The translations under genes were made by a program, and so were the position numbers. From Streptomyces sp. NBC_01241 (GTDB lineage: Bacteria; Actinomycetota; Actinomycetes; Streptomycetales; Streptomycetaceae): a stretch of 64,000 bases of DNA. The notes beneath the pieces are model-generated. The model worked only from the letters and a program-made list of their open reading frames with translations. It searched no databases and was not told the DNA's origin. The stretch lies in assembly GCF_041435435.1 (NCBI RefSeq), contig NZ_CP108494.1:4498501-4562500 (forward strand), read 5' to 3'. Positions 17,736 to 26,761 of this stretch are shown one piece after another (the first letter of the stretch is position 1; the number at the start of each line of letters is the position of its first letter).

Positions 17736-17819
17736 CGGCGGGGCTAAGGGAGTTGGGCACAGCGTCCCCACTTTTTCCGTACCGCCCCGCCCCCTCTTCG
17801 TCCCCCGGAGGTGCCTCCC

Positions 17820-18410
17820 GTGCGCCAGTTCTCCGCCCCCGTCCGGTGGGCGTCCGTCATCGCAGTGACGGTCGCCGCGTCCACAGGCTGCATGAGCGTC
17901 GGCGACGACGGAGGGAAACCGTCGCCGTCGCGGTCGTCCGACTCGAAGGGCGGCGGGGCCGAGCCGGACGGCGGCACCGTGGCGGGCACGGGCAGCGGCC
18001 GCACCGGTGGTGGCCGTGCCGAGGCGCACTCCGAGCGTGAGGCGGCCGAGTCCCCGGAGCCGAGCGGCTCCGCCGAGCCGTCGGGCGAGCCCGGCGGCGT
18101 ACGCCCCGGCGCGGAGCCCGGTGAGCCGGGGGGTTCGGGGGCGGCGCCGGGTGGCGGGCTGCCCGCGCCCGCGGCCTCGCAGCCGGGGCCCGGCGCGCCG
18201 CAGCGGCCCGAATCCCTGCCGCCGTCCCGGCCCGCCACCCCCGAGCCGCCCGCTTCCTCGGAGCCGGACCCGGACCCGGAGCCCTCGGAACCGTCGCCGC
18301 AGCCTTCCGCTTCGTCGGGGGCTCAGCTCCGTAACGACGCGATGAGTGCGTCGGCGGAGCCGTCGTCGCTGCGGACGCCGGACGTATCGCCGCAGGTGGA
18401 GCCGGTGTAG
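17820..18410 (+). CDS. Putative lipoprotein with Pro/Ser/Glu-rich disordered tail
   Basis: A 196-residue exported protein. Residues 1-26 form a signal sequence ending in a lipobox (ASTGC), so Cys would be lipidated. Nearly all the rest is low complexity: Gly/Ser then Pro-Glu-Pro-Ser repeats resembling a wall-spanning linker. Only the last residues (AQLRNDAMSASAEPSS) look less repetitive. The GTG at 17820 is selected because GGAGGT sits 7 bases upstream; another GTG nine bases earlier overlaps that site. The function is unknown; a surface tether or cell-wall spacer is possible. Confidence 0.7.
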   Translation: MRQFSAPVRWASVIAVTVAASTGCMSVGDDGGKPSPSRSSDSKGGGAEPDGGTVAGTGSGRTGGGRAEAHSEREAAESPEPSGSAEPSGEPGGVRPGAEPGEPGGSGAAPGGGLPAPAASQPGPGAPQRPESLPPSRPATPEPPASSEPDPDPEPSEPSPQPSASSGAQLRNDAMSASAEPSSLRTPDVSPQVEPV

Positions 18411-18432
18411 CGGGGGGCCGGAGGAGGGCGGT

Positions 18433-18462
18433 TTGCGCGATGTGGGGGGGAGTGCGTATGGT
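18433..18462 (+). promoter_or_regulatory. Probable promoter of the DEAD-box helicase gene, long leader
   Basis: TTGCGC (18433-18438) and TATGGT (18457-18462) with an 18-base spacer predict a start near 18470 and an untranslated leader of about 150 bases. The leader contains a GCGCGCC/GGCGCGT hairpin. Confidence 0.5.
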
Positions 18463-18619
18463 AGTAGATCGTTTGATCCCATTGCCCGGCGCCGAAACAG
18501 AAGCGCGCCGTGTGGCGCGTACTCTCCCTTGCCGTGGCTGGACCGCATTGAGGCGGTCGAAATTGCGAATCACGGAGTTACGGGCGCGTGCCGAGACTCC
18601 GGAAGGTTTCGCATTTCGC

Positions 18620-20860
18620 ATGTCAATTTCCAGTTCTGACCACACCGTCATGCCCGAGAACGTCGAGAACATCGACAACGTCAACAACGACGAGCTCATC
18701 GAGGCCGCAGAGGCCGTCGTCGCCGAGGCCGTTGCCTCCGTCGAGGCCGACGCACCCCAGGCCGAGGAGGCCGGTACCGACTCCGCCGTCGACGCGGTCG
18801 ACGCGGTCGACGCCGAGCCGACCGTCACCTTCGGGGACCTGGGCCTGCCCGAGGGCATCGTCCGCAAGCTCGCGCAGAACGGTGTGACCGCGCCCTTCCC
18901 GATCCAGGCCGCGACCATCCCGGACGCCCTGGCCGGCAAGGACATCCTGGGCCGCGGCCGTACCGGCTCCGGCAAGACCCTCTCCTTCGGTCTGCCTACC
19001 CTGGCCACGCTGGCCGGCGGCCACACCGAGAAGAAGAAGCCCCGCGCGGTCATCCTCACCCCGACCCGTGAGCTCGCGATGCAGGTAGCGGACGCGCTGC
19101 AGCCGTACGGCGACGTCCTCGGCCTGAAGATGAAGGTCGTCTGCGGCGGTACGTCGATGGGCAACCAGATCTACGCGCTGGAGCGCGGTGTCGACATCCT
19201 CGTCGCCACCCCGGGCCGGCTGCGCGACATCATCAACCGGGGCGCCTGCTCCCTGGAGAACGTCCAGGTCGCCGTCCTCGACGAGGCCGACCAGATGTCC
19301 GACCTGGGCTTCCTGCCCGAGGTCACCGAGCTGCTCGACCAGGTTCCGGTCGGCGGTCAGCGCATGCTCTTCTCCGCCACGATGGAGAACGAGATCGGCA
19401 CGCTGGTCAAGCGCTACCTGAACAAGCCGGTGAGCCACGAGGTCGACAGCGCCCAGGGCAACGTCACGACCATGTCGCACCACGTCCTCGTCGTGAAGCC
19501 GAAGGACAAGGCGCCCGTCACCTCCGCCATCGCCGCCCGCAAGGGCCGCACGATCATCTTCGTCCGTACCCAGCTGGGAGCGGACCGCATCGCCGAGCAG
19601 CTCATCGAGTCGGGTGTGAAGGCGGACGCGCTGCACGGCGGTATGACGCAGGGCGCCCGTACCCGCGTTCTTGAGGACTTCAAGAAGGGTTACGTCAACG
19701 CGCTCGTCGCGACCGACGTCGCCGCCCGCGGTATCCACGTCGACGGCATCGACCTGGTCCTGAACGTGGACCCGGCCGGTGACCACAAGGACTACCTGCA
19801 CCGCTCGGGCCGTACCGCCCGGGCCGGCAAGTCCGGTGTCGTCGTCTCGCTGGCGCTGCCGCACCAGCGCCGCCAGATCTTCCGCCTGATGGAGGACGCG
19901 GGCGTCGACGCCTCCCGCCATATCGTGCAGGGCGCGGGCGTCTTCGAGCCGGAGGTCGCCGAGATCACCGGTGCCCGTTCGCTGACCGAGGTCCAGGCCG
20001 ACTCCGCGAGCAACGCCGCGAAGCAGGCCGAGCGCGAGGTCGCCGACCTGACCAAGCAGCTGGAGCGCGTCCAGCGCCGCGCCGGTGAGCTGCGCGAGGA
20101 GGCCGACCGCCTCGTCGCCCGTGCCGCGCGCGAGCGGGGCGACGACCCGGAGACCGCGGTGGCCGAGGCCGCCGCCGAGGCGGAGGCCGCGATCGAGGCC
20201 GCCGTCTCCGTACCGGAGCAGCCCTCCGCGCGTGACGACCGTCGTGACGACCGCGGCAACTTCGACCGCCGGGACAACCGTGGCGGCGACCGCGGCGGCT
20301 ACCGCGGTGGCAACGACCGCGGTGGCGACCGTGGTTTCCAGCGTCGTGACGACCGTCCGTCGGGTGGCTTCCGCCGCGACAACGACCGTCCGGCGTTCAA
20401 CCGTGACCGTCGTGACGACCGTCCGTCGGGCGGCTTCCGCTCCGGTGGCGGCGACCGTCGGGACGACCGTGGTGGCCGTTCCTTCGAGCGCCGCGACAAC
20501 GACCGTCCGGCGTTCAACCGTGACCGTCGTGACGACCGTCCCTCGGGCGGCTTCCGCTCCGGTGGCAGCGACCGTCGGGACGACCGTGGTGGCCGTTCCT
20601 TCGAGCGCCGCGACAACGACCGTCCGGCGTTCAACCGTGACCGTCGTGACGACCGTCCCTCGGGCGGCTTCCGCTCCGGCGGCAGCGACCGTCCGTTCAA
20701 CCGTGACCGTCGTGACGACCGTCCGTCGGGCGGCTTCCGCTCCGGTGGCAGCGACCGCCCGACCGGCCGCCGTGACGACCACCGTGGCACCGGCACCGGC
20801 ACCAACACCGGTTCCTTCGGCCGCCGCGACGACAAGCCGCGCTGGAAGCGCAACGGCTGA
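18620..20860 (+). CDS. DEAD-box RNA helicase with RGG/RDDR-rich repeat tail
   Basis: A 746-residue ATP-dependent RNA helicase. An acidic N-terminus (about 80 residues of E, A, V) precedes the two RecA domains: GRTGSGKT, PTRELA, LDEADQM, SAT, and later DVAARGIHV and HRSGRTARAG. A coiled-coil-like stretch (about residues 460-530) leads into an arginine/aspartate/glycine tail made of near-identical 39-residue units. Such tails bind RNA nonspecifically. The ATG at 18620 is a best choice; the Shine-Dalgarno (GGAAGG) is rather far (13 bases), and an in-frame ATG at 18650 lacks one. A related helicase occurs in the mobile region at 33643-35157. Confidence 0.92.
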   Translation: MSISSSDHTVMPENVENIDNVNNDELIEAAEAVVAEAVASVEADAPQAEEAGTDSAVDAVDAVDAEPTVTFGDLGLPEGIVRKLAQNGVTAPFPIQAATIPDALAGKDILGRGRTGSGKTLSFGLPTLATLAGGHTEKKKPRAVILTPTRELAMQVADALQPYGDVLGLKMKVVCGGTSMGNQIYALERGVDILVATPGRLRDIINRGACSLENVQVAVLDEADQMSDLGFLPEVTELLDQVPVGGQRMLFSATMENEIGTLVKRYLNKPVSHEVDSAQGNVTTMSHHVLVVKPKDKAPVTSAIAARKGRTIIFVRTQLGADRIAEQLIESGVKADALHGGMTQGARTRVLEDFKKGYVNALVATDVAARGIHVDGIDLVLNVDPAGDHKDYLHRSGRTARAGKSGVVVSLALPHQRRQIFRLMEDAGVDASRHIVQGAGVFEPEVAEITGARSLTEVQADSASNAAKQAEREVADLTKQLERVQRRAGELREEADRLVARAARERGDDPETAVAEAAAEAEAAIEAAVSVPEQPSARDDRRDDRGNFDRRDNRGGDRGGYRGGNDRGGDRGFQRRDDRPSGGFRRDNDRPAFNRDRRDDRPSGGFRSGGGDRRDDRGGRSFERRDNDRPAFNRDRRDDRPSGGFRSGGSDRRDDRGGRSFERRDNDRPAFNRDRRDDRPSGGFRSGGSDRPFNRDRRDDRPSGGFRSGGSDRPTGRRDDHRGTGTGTNTGSFGRRDDKPRWKRNG
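20381..20760 (+). repeat. 117-bp in-frame tandem repeats in the helicase tail
   Basis: Unit starts at 20381, 20498 and 20615, exactly 117 bases (39 codons) apart and nearly identical in DNA. The third copy is followed by a shorter repeat of its DRRDDRPSGGFRSGG part. The near-identity implies recent expansion or homogenisation. Confidence 0.9.
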
Positions 20861-20903
20861 ACGCCGTGAGGACCTGCTGAAGGTCCGCTGAAAGGTCCAC
20901 GGA

Positions 20904-20942
20904 AAGCGGGCCCGCTCTTTGCGAGCGGGCCCGCTTTTCTTT
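20904..20942 (+). terminator. Terminator of the DEAD-box helicase gene
   Basis: A 14-bp stem (20904-20917 with 20923-20936) is followed by a TTTTCTTTT-type tract. Confidence 0.88.
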
Positions 20943-21099
20943 TCGCTTCCCTCACATGAGTGACCACTGCTAGCATCCGGCCACTTGCACAGGGGCGGCC
21001 GGGGGGCTTTGCGAGCTCTACGTGATTCCTTTGCGGCGGGCCGCCGTCGATCACCTGTGCCCTTCATGCCTTCGGGCATTCCGGGGAGGACTGACCCTT

Positions 21100-23235
21100 T
21101 TGGCTCGCCTTGCCTTTCCACGCGGTCGTGGCGCCCGGCGCCGTGTTGCCGCGCTGGCCGCTCTCACCGTGGTCGCGGCCGGTCTCGGCACGGTGCCGGG
21201 CGCCGTCGCCGCGGACGCGCCGGCACCCATCGCGACGAACGGTGTCTGGGGCATCGACTTCGCCGGTGGAGTGCTGAACACGGTGGAAGTCGCCCCGAGC
21301 GGCTGGCAGTTCGCGTTCGCCCGTCAGGTCTCCCCGGGCGGGATGACGGTGGGCGCTCCCACCTCGATGGGATACGTGGACACCTACGCCACCGGTGCGC
21401 ATGCGAAGCGTGTGCCGTGCGACGCAGGTTCCTGCGTACTCCTGCGTGCCACCGGCAACGGCCATATGGGCCGCTTCTTCGTCAACAACAGCCGGGAAAC
21501 CGCCCAGATCTGGCTGACGGGGAACAGCTACCACAGCTCCGACGAACCCGCTGTGACCGGTGGTCAGTTCGTGGACGCGACCGGACGCTACTTCGTCTAC
21601 AACGCGACATCGACCGGCAAGCAGTACATCGACGACGTCGGGGTCCGCAGGTCGGATGTGCGGATGACCCGGTCCATCACCGCTGCCTCGGTATGGGGGG
21701 CGGTGCTGTGGACGGCTAGTTCCACCGCCGGAGCCGTCACCGCGATCGACCTCGAACAGAAGAAGGTCGTCCAGACCGTCGCCACCGGCGCCCCGTGCGT
21801 GATCAAGGAACTCCAGGCCATCGGCCGCTGGATCTACTGGAGCTGCGGCCCGAGCGGTGCCGCCGGGGTGTACGACCGTACGGCGAAGAAGAGCGTCACC
21901 GTGCCGTCCGGCGCCGCGCTCGTCGGCGACGGCTATCTCGTCCGGCACGACCGGACCGCCGGGAAACTGCTGCTCACCGACTTCCACACCGGGAAGGCCG
22001 CACCGCCCCGGGAGATCGCGGACCTGCCCGCGGGCGGCACCGCCGACCAGCGCCGGCTGACCTGGGCCGTGGACAAGTTCGGCGGCGACATCGCGTATGT
22101 CGGCCCGGACAAGTCGATCCGGATCGTGGAGAGCGGGGTGCCCGCGCAGCCACTCGCGAAGATCGAATCGGATCTCAACGACTGGTACATCGATCTCAAG
22201 AACAGCGGCGGCGGCCAGAACTGGGAGAGCACCTGGCAGCTCAACGCGCCCGCGACCTGGACGTTCGTGGTCAAGGACATCCGCGGGCGGGCGATCCGTA
22301 CCCTCTCCGGCGGTCCCGGTGCCGAGGTCGGGGTCAACTGGGACGGCCGGACAGACAAGGGCGGCTACCCGACCAACGGGGTCCACACCTGGACGCTGAC
22401 CGCCAGGGCCGCCAAGGGCGGCGGCACGTACACCACGAGCGGGAAGATCTCGGTCTCCGGCGGTGTCCAGGGCCATCACGACCAGGGCGGCTACGACTTC
22501 GGCGAGCTGGTCACGCTCAACTCCGCGGGCGCGCTGACCCTCCACTACACCGAAGGCAAGGGCAAGTTCGACTGGAAGCGCTCCGGCTCCGGCTGGCCCA
22601 AGGGCACGGTGGCCGTCCCGTTCGGGGACATGGGCAGCGACCGGTGCTCCGAGATGCTCGTACGGATGCCGAACGGGGAGCTGCGCCGGTACGCCGGAAA
22701 GTGCGGCGCCCCATACACCCCGAACAGCAGTCACACTTCGCTCGGCACGGGCTGGAACGCGTACAACGTCCTGACCGCGCCCGGCGATCTGACCGGTGAC
22801 GGACGCACCGATCTGCTCGCGCGCAAGGCGTCGACCGGCGACATCTACCTCTTCGCCAACGACGGCCACGGCAAGCTGAAGGCCGGCGTGAAGATCCGTT
22901 CGGCCTGGACCGCCTACACGAAGATCGTGGGCGCCGGAGACCTCAACGGCGACGGGTACGGCGATGTGCTGGCCCGTCACAAGGACGGCACGCTCTACCG
23001 CTACGACGGCACCGCCACCGGGAAGCTGAAGGAACGGGTGAAGGTCTTCTCCGCGTGGGGCGCCTCGTACAACACCATCGTCGGGGTGGGAGACATCACC
23101 GGTGACGGGAAGGCCGACCTCGTCGAGCGGGACAGCTCCGGCAATCTCTACCGCAACAACGGCAACGGCAAGGGATCGTTCGGCTCGCGTACGAAGATTG
23201 CCACGGGGTGGCAGGCCTACAAGGGGATCTTCTGA
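21100..23235 (+). CDS. Secreted FG-GAP/VCBS-repeat protein with FlgD-like Ig domain
   Basis: A 711-residue exported protein starting at TTG, chosen because GGGGAGGA lies 9 bases upstream and a signal peptide follows directly (RRRVAALAALTVVAAGLG to AVAA). The N-terminal half looks like a beta-propeller. A FlgD-type Ig domain lies at about residues 380-450 (WDGRTDKGGYPTNGVHTWTL). The C-terminus has three FG-GAP/VCBS-like units with calcium-loop motifs (GDLTGDGRTDLLAR, GDLNGDGYGDVLAR, GDITGDGKADLVER). It shares its stop with the start of the next gene (TGATG overlap). The pair is probably one secretion-linked operon. A TAGCAT -10-like box lies at 20971-20976. The partner or ligand is unknown. 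Confidence 0.85.
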   Translation: MARLAFPRGRGARRRVAALAALTVVAAGLGTVPGAVAADAPAPIATNGVWGIDFAGGVLNTVEVAPSGWQFAFARQVSPGGMTVGAPTSMGYVDTYATGAHAKRVPCDAGSCVLLRATGNGHMGRFFVNNSRETAQIWLTGNSYHSSDEPAVTGGQFVDATGRYFVYNATSTGKQYIDDVGVRRSDVRMTRSITAASVWGAVLWTASSTAGAVTAIDLEQKKVVQTVATGAPCVIKELQAIGRWIYWSCGPSGAAGVYDRTAKKSVTVPSGAALVGDGYLVRHDRTAGKLLLTDFHTGKAAPPREIADLPAGGTADQRRLTWAVDKFGGDIAYVGPDKSIRIVESGVPAQPLAKIESDLNDWYIDLKNSGGGQNWESTWQLNAPATWTFVVKDIRGRAIRTLSGGPGAEVGVNWDGRTDKGGYPTNGVHTWTLTARAAKGGGTYTTSGKISVSGGVQGHHDQGGYDFGELVTLNSAGALTLHYTEGKGKFDWKRSGSGWPKGTVAVPFGDMGSDRCSEMLVRMPNGELRRYAGKCGAPYTPNSSHTSLGTGWNAYNVLTAPGDLTGDGRTDLLARKASTGDIYLFANDGHGKLKAGVKIRSAWTAYTKIVGAGDLNGDGYGDVLARHKDGTLYRYDGTATGKLKERVKVFSAWGASYNTIVGVGDITGDGKADLVERDSSGNLYRNNGNGKGSFGSRTKIATGWQAYKGIF

Positions 23236-24788
23236 TGCGTATGAGGAAGCGGATACGACCGGGGAGCGGCCGGGCGCTCACCACCGTGACGGCAGCCGGT
23301 GCCGTACTCGCCGGGCTGCTGGGCTCCACACCACAGGCCCATGCGGCCACGACGGTTCCCTCGTGGCTCATACCGCTCCACTACTCCGACGACGCGGACG
23401 GCTCCCACCGGGCCTGCACGGGCATCACCCTGTCCAAGACCCGGACGCTGGCCACGCCCGACTGTTTCACCGGCCGCAGCCACGCGGACATGGAGTGGGA
23501 CCACGACCTGAAGAGCGGCCTGCTGCGGGGAGGTAGCAGCGATCCGCGCTACCGGAGCCATCCGACGTACGACGCCGCCACGCGGCGGGGCGCCGTCTCG
23601 GTGGCGATCCGGGCGACGCCGGCCTCGTACGGCAAGCCGGTGATGGCCTCGCCGAGCGACACGGCGTTGTACGCCACGGGCGCCAAGGCGACGTTCTACT
23701 CGTGGTCCGGCCTGGACCTGGACGACGCCCCGCGGGTCCGTCACACCGAGCAGGTCGTGCTCAAGTCGGCCGCGACCTGCGCCACCTTGCTCGGCCGCAC
23801 GCTGCCGGGCGGCACACTCTGCACCGTACCGGCGCCCGGCGCTCCCCCCGTCGCGGACGAGGACCAGTGCTTCGGCGACGCGGGCGGAGCGCTCGTCGGC
23901 GGTGGCAAGCTCATCGCCATATCGGCCACCAGGGCCACCGGCTGTGTCGCGGGCGGGGTACGCCTCTACACCCGGATCTCCTCCTACCGGTCCACGATCA
24001 CCGACTGGGCCCGTGACGTCGACCTCGACGAACGGATCAGCGGCTCGGTCCTGGCGCGGGAACCCAGCGACCTCATCGACCTCTGCACCACGAACCAGCA
24101 GGGCAAGCTGGACGGTTGTTACGTCGACAGAATGGGCTCGATGCTCGACTGGGACGACGATTTCGACTTCCTCACGCAACTGGGCGATCTGGGCGGCGAC
24201 GGCAAGGGCGACCTGCTCGCCCGTACACCGGGCGGCACGCTCTACCGCATTCCCAACCCGCTCGCGTACGGCGAGGTCGGCGACGCCCCGAAGGTGAAAC
24301 TGGGCACCGGCTGGTCCAAGTACAACAAGATCGTCGCCGCCCGCGACCTCAGCGGAGACGGCCTTCCCGACATCCTCGCCCGTGACACCTCGGGTGTGGT
24401 CTGGCTCCACCGCGGCAGGAGCGACGGCAGCCTGGCCGGCCGTACGAAGGTCACCACCTGGAAGAGCTACACCGCCATCGCGGGACGCGGGGACCTGTCG
24501 GGCGACGGCCGCGCGGACATCGTGACGCGGGACGGCGCCGGGGTGCTCTGGCTCTACCGCGGCAACGGCAAGGGCGGCTTCTCCCCACGTACGAAGATCG
24601 GATCGGGCTGGGGCAAGTACAACGCGATCGTCGGCAGCGGCGACATGGACCACAACGGGCGTCAGGACATCCTCGCGCGGACGCCCGCGGGCGCGGTGTA
24701 CCTCTACAACGCGAACCACACGGGGGGCTTCTCGGCGCCGAAGAAGCTGGCCGACACCCGCTGGAAGAAGTACGCGCGGATCAGCTGA
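23235..24788 (+). CDS. Secreted trypsin-fold pseudoprotease with FG-GAP repeats
   Basis: A 517-residue protein with a signal peptide (ALTTVTAAGAVLAGLLGS to AHAA), an S1-trypsin-like domain (about residues 45-260) and four C-terminal FG-GAP units (GDLGGDGKGDLLAR, RDLSGDGLPDILAR, GDLSGDGRADIVTR, GDMDHNGRQDILAR). The catalytic positions look lost. The usual TAAHC site reads LATPDC, GDSGG reads GDAGG (Ser to Ala), and the segment that normally holds the Asp reads RGAVSVAIRA. The fold probably serves as a binding module. Its ATG overlaps the stop of the upstream FG-GAP gene by one base, so the two are coupled. Confidence 0.85.
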   Translation: MRMRKRIRPGSGRALTTVTAAGAVLAGLLGSTPQAHAATTVPSWLIPLHYSDDADGSHRACTGITLSKTRTLATPDCFTGRSHADMEWDHDLKSGLLRGGSSDPRYRSHPTYDAATRRGAVSVAIRATPASYGKPVMASPSDTALYATGAKATFYSWSGLDLDDAPRVRHTEQVVLKSAATCATLLGRTLPGGTLCTVPAPGAPPVADEDQCFGDAGGALVGGGKLIAISATRATGCVAGGVRLYTRISSYRSTITDWARDVDLDERISGSVLAREPSDLIDLCTTNQQGKLDGCYVDRMGSMLDWDDDFDFLTQLGDLGGDGKGDLLARTPGGTLYRIPNPLAYGEVGDAPKVKLGTGWSKYNKIVAARDLSGDGLPDILARDTSGVVWLHRGRSDGSLAGRTKVTTWKSYTAIAGRGDLSGDGRADIVTRDGAGVLWLYRGNGKGGFSPRTKIGSGWGKYNAIVGSGDMDHNGRQDILARTPAGAVYLYNANHTGGFSAPKKLADTRWKKYARIS

Positions 24789-24873
24789 GGCGCGGGACGC
24801 ACGACTCGGCTGAGGCGCGGGACATACGGATCAGCCGATCCGGCGAGAGCCGAAGAAGAGGCGGTGGGAGCTC

Positions 24874-24907
24874 AGGAAGGGCGCGGCCTGCGGGTCGCGC
24901 CCTTCCT
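24874..24907 (+). terminator. Terminator after the FG-GAP operon
   Basis: A 12-bp stem (24874-24885 with 24896-24907) with a 10-base loop is followed by GTTG rather than a T-run. Confidence 0.55.
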
Positions 24908-25010
24908 GTTGCCGTGAAGTCCGTCGCGGGGCATGTCTGCCGGTGGTGTTTTCCCAGTCGTGACCACGGCGACCGCATGTGTCCTCCGCAGCGGGGGCAT
25001 CGCTGGGGGC

Positions 25011-26540
25011 ATGACAACAGACACCGGCGAGGACAGGCCGCCCACGGGCGTCTCCGACGAGGAGCGTCTCGCGCAGCTCGGGTACACGCAGACGCTGGCC
25101 CGGCGTATGTCGGCATTCTCCAACTACGCCGTCTCGTTCACGATCATCTCGGTGCTCTCCGGCTGCCTGACGCTGTATCTGTTCGGCATGAACACCGGCG
25201 GCCCCGCCGTCATCACCTGGGGCTGGGTCGGCGTCGGCCTGATGACGCTGTTCGTCGGCCTGGCGATGGCCGAGATCTGTTCGGCGTACCCGACCTCCGC
25301 CGGCCTCTACTTCTGGGCCCACCGGCTGGCCCCGCCGCGTTCGGCGGCGGCCTGGGCCTGGTTCACGGGCTGGTTCAACGTCCTCGGCCAGGTCGCCGTC
25401 ACGGCCGGGATCGACTTCGGGGCGGCGTCGTTCCTCGGCGCGTATCTGAACCTCCAGTTCGGTTTCGAGGTCACCCCCACCCGTACGATCCTGCTCTTCG
25501 CCGCGATCCTGCTGCTGCACGGCCTGCTCAACACCTTCGGCGTCCGCATCGTCGCGATCCTGAACAGCGTGAGCGTGTGGTGGCATGTGATCGGTGTCGC
25601 CGTCATCGTCGGCGCGCTGACCTTCGTGCCGGACTCGCACCAGTCGGCGTCGTTCGTCTTCACCGAGTTCGTGAACAACACCGGCTGGGGCAGCGGCTTC
25701 TACGTCGTGATGATCGGTCTGCTGATGGCGCAGTACACCTTCACCGGCTACGACGCCTCCGCCCACATGACGGAGGAAACCCATGACGCGGCGACAGCGG
25801 GCCCGCGCGGCATCGTCCGGTCCATCTGGACCTCCTGGATCGCCGGCTTCGTCCTGCTCCTCGGCTTCACGTTCGCCATCCAGTCGTACGACGGCGCGCT
25901 GAACTCCCCGACCGACGCCCCGCCCGCCCAGATCCTTCTGGACGCCCTCGGCGCCACCACCGGCAAGCTCCTGCTGCTGGTCGTGATCGGCGCCCAGCTC
26001 TTCTGCGGCATGGCGTCCGTCACCGCCAACAGCCGCATGATCTACGCCTTCTCCCGCGACGGGGCCCTGCCCTGGTCCCGCGTCTGGCACACCGTCAGCC
26101 CGCGCACCCGCACCCCCGTCGCCGCGGTCTGGCTCGCCGCGATCGGTGCTCTGGCCCTGGGCCTCCCGTACCTGATCAACGTCACGGCCTACGCGGCGGT
26201 GACCTCGATCGCGGTGATCGGCCTGTACATCGCCTACGTCATCCCCACCCTGCTCCGCCTGCTCCGGGGCGACGACTTCACCCCGGGCCCCTGGCACCTG
26301 GGCCGCTGGTCCCGTCCGATCGGCATCATCGCGGTGACCTGGGTCGTGATCATCACGGTGCTCTTCATGCTGCCGCAGGTCTCACCGGTCACCTGGGAGA
26401 CGTTCAACTACGCCCCCATCGCGGTCCTGGTGGTCCTCGGCTTCGCGACGACGTGGTGGCTGGCGTCGGCCCGGCACTGGTTCCTCACGCCGGATCACAA
26501 ACGCACAACCACCCCTGAGGCCCCTGTCCGTACCCCGTGA
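25011..26540 (+). CDS. APC-family amino acid permease
   Basis: A 509-residue membrane transporter with about twelve hydrophobic helices in the amino acid-polyamine-organocation fold. Typical segments are the soluble N-terminus LAQLGYTQTLARRMSAFSN, the first unwound helix region FTIISVLSGC, and FTGYDASAHMTEET, a motif of the GABA/choline-type APC subgroup. The short C-terminus is cytosolic. The ATG at 25011 keeps the normal N-terminal length; an upstream frame to 24933 is open but unlike the family. Substrate likely an amino acid or related amine, not determinable here. It is the last core gene before tRNA-Lys. Confidence 0.9.
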   Translation: MTTDTGEDRPPTGVSDEERLAQLGYTQTLARRMSAFSNYAVSFTIISVLSGCLTLYLFGMNTGGPAVITWGWVGVGLMTLFVGLAMAEICSAYPTSAGLYFWAHRLAPPRSAAAWAWFTGWFNVLGQVAVTAGIDFGAASFLGAYLNLQFGFEVTPTRTILLFAAILLLHGLLNTFGVRIVAILNSVSVWWHVIGVAVIVGALTFVPDSHQSASFVFTEFVNNTGWGSGFYVVMIGLLMAQYTFTGYDASAHMTEETHDAATAGPRGIVRSIWTSWIAGFVLLLGFTFAIQSYDGALNSPTDAPPAQILLDALGATTGKLLLLVVIGAQLFCGMASVTANSRMIYAFSRDGALPWSRVWHTVSPRTRTPVAAVWLAAIGALALGLPYLINVTAYAAVTSIAVIGLYIAYVIPTLLRLLRGDDFTPGPWHLGRWSRPIGIIAVTWVVIITVLFMLPQVSPVTWETFNYAPIAVLVVLGFATTWWLASARHWFLTPDHKRTTTPEAPVRTP

Positions 26541-26654
26541 GCCCCCGCACATTTCCTGCAGAACCCACGCGGATCCCACCGTGACAGGGCCCGGTAACCG
26601 ATACCCGATCGGCGGCCGGGCCCCGGCGGGCTATGCTCAGGGGTGATTCGCCGG

Positions 26655-26727
26655 GGGCCGTTAGCTCAATTGGCAGAGCAGCGGACTTTTAATCCGTTGG
26701 TTGTGGGTTCGAGTCCCACACGGCCTA
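26655..26727 (+). tRNA. tRNA-Lys (TTT)
   Basis: Cloverleaf with acceptor GGGCCGT/ACGGCCT (first pair G-U), anticodon stem GCGGA/TCCGT with loop CTTTTAA (anticodon TTT), T-arm GTGGGTTCGAGTCCCAC and discriminator A. CCA is not encoded. A TATGCT -10-like box lies at 26632-26637. The 3' half serves as the attachment core of the integrative elements that follow. Confidence 0.95.
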
Positions 26728-26728
26728 C
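26683..26728 (+). repeat. Left attachment core (attL) inside tRNA-Lys
   Basis: Perfect 46-bp match to 38241-38286. It contains the anticodon loop, T-arm and 3' acceptor strand. The last 19 bases also occur at 44911-44929. Confidence 0.9.
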
Positions 26729-26761
26729 GCGAAGCAGGGAGGGGAAACCCCATCTGACCTG

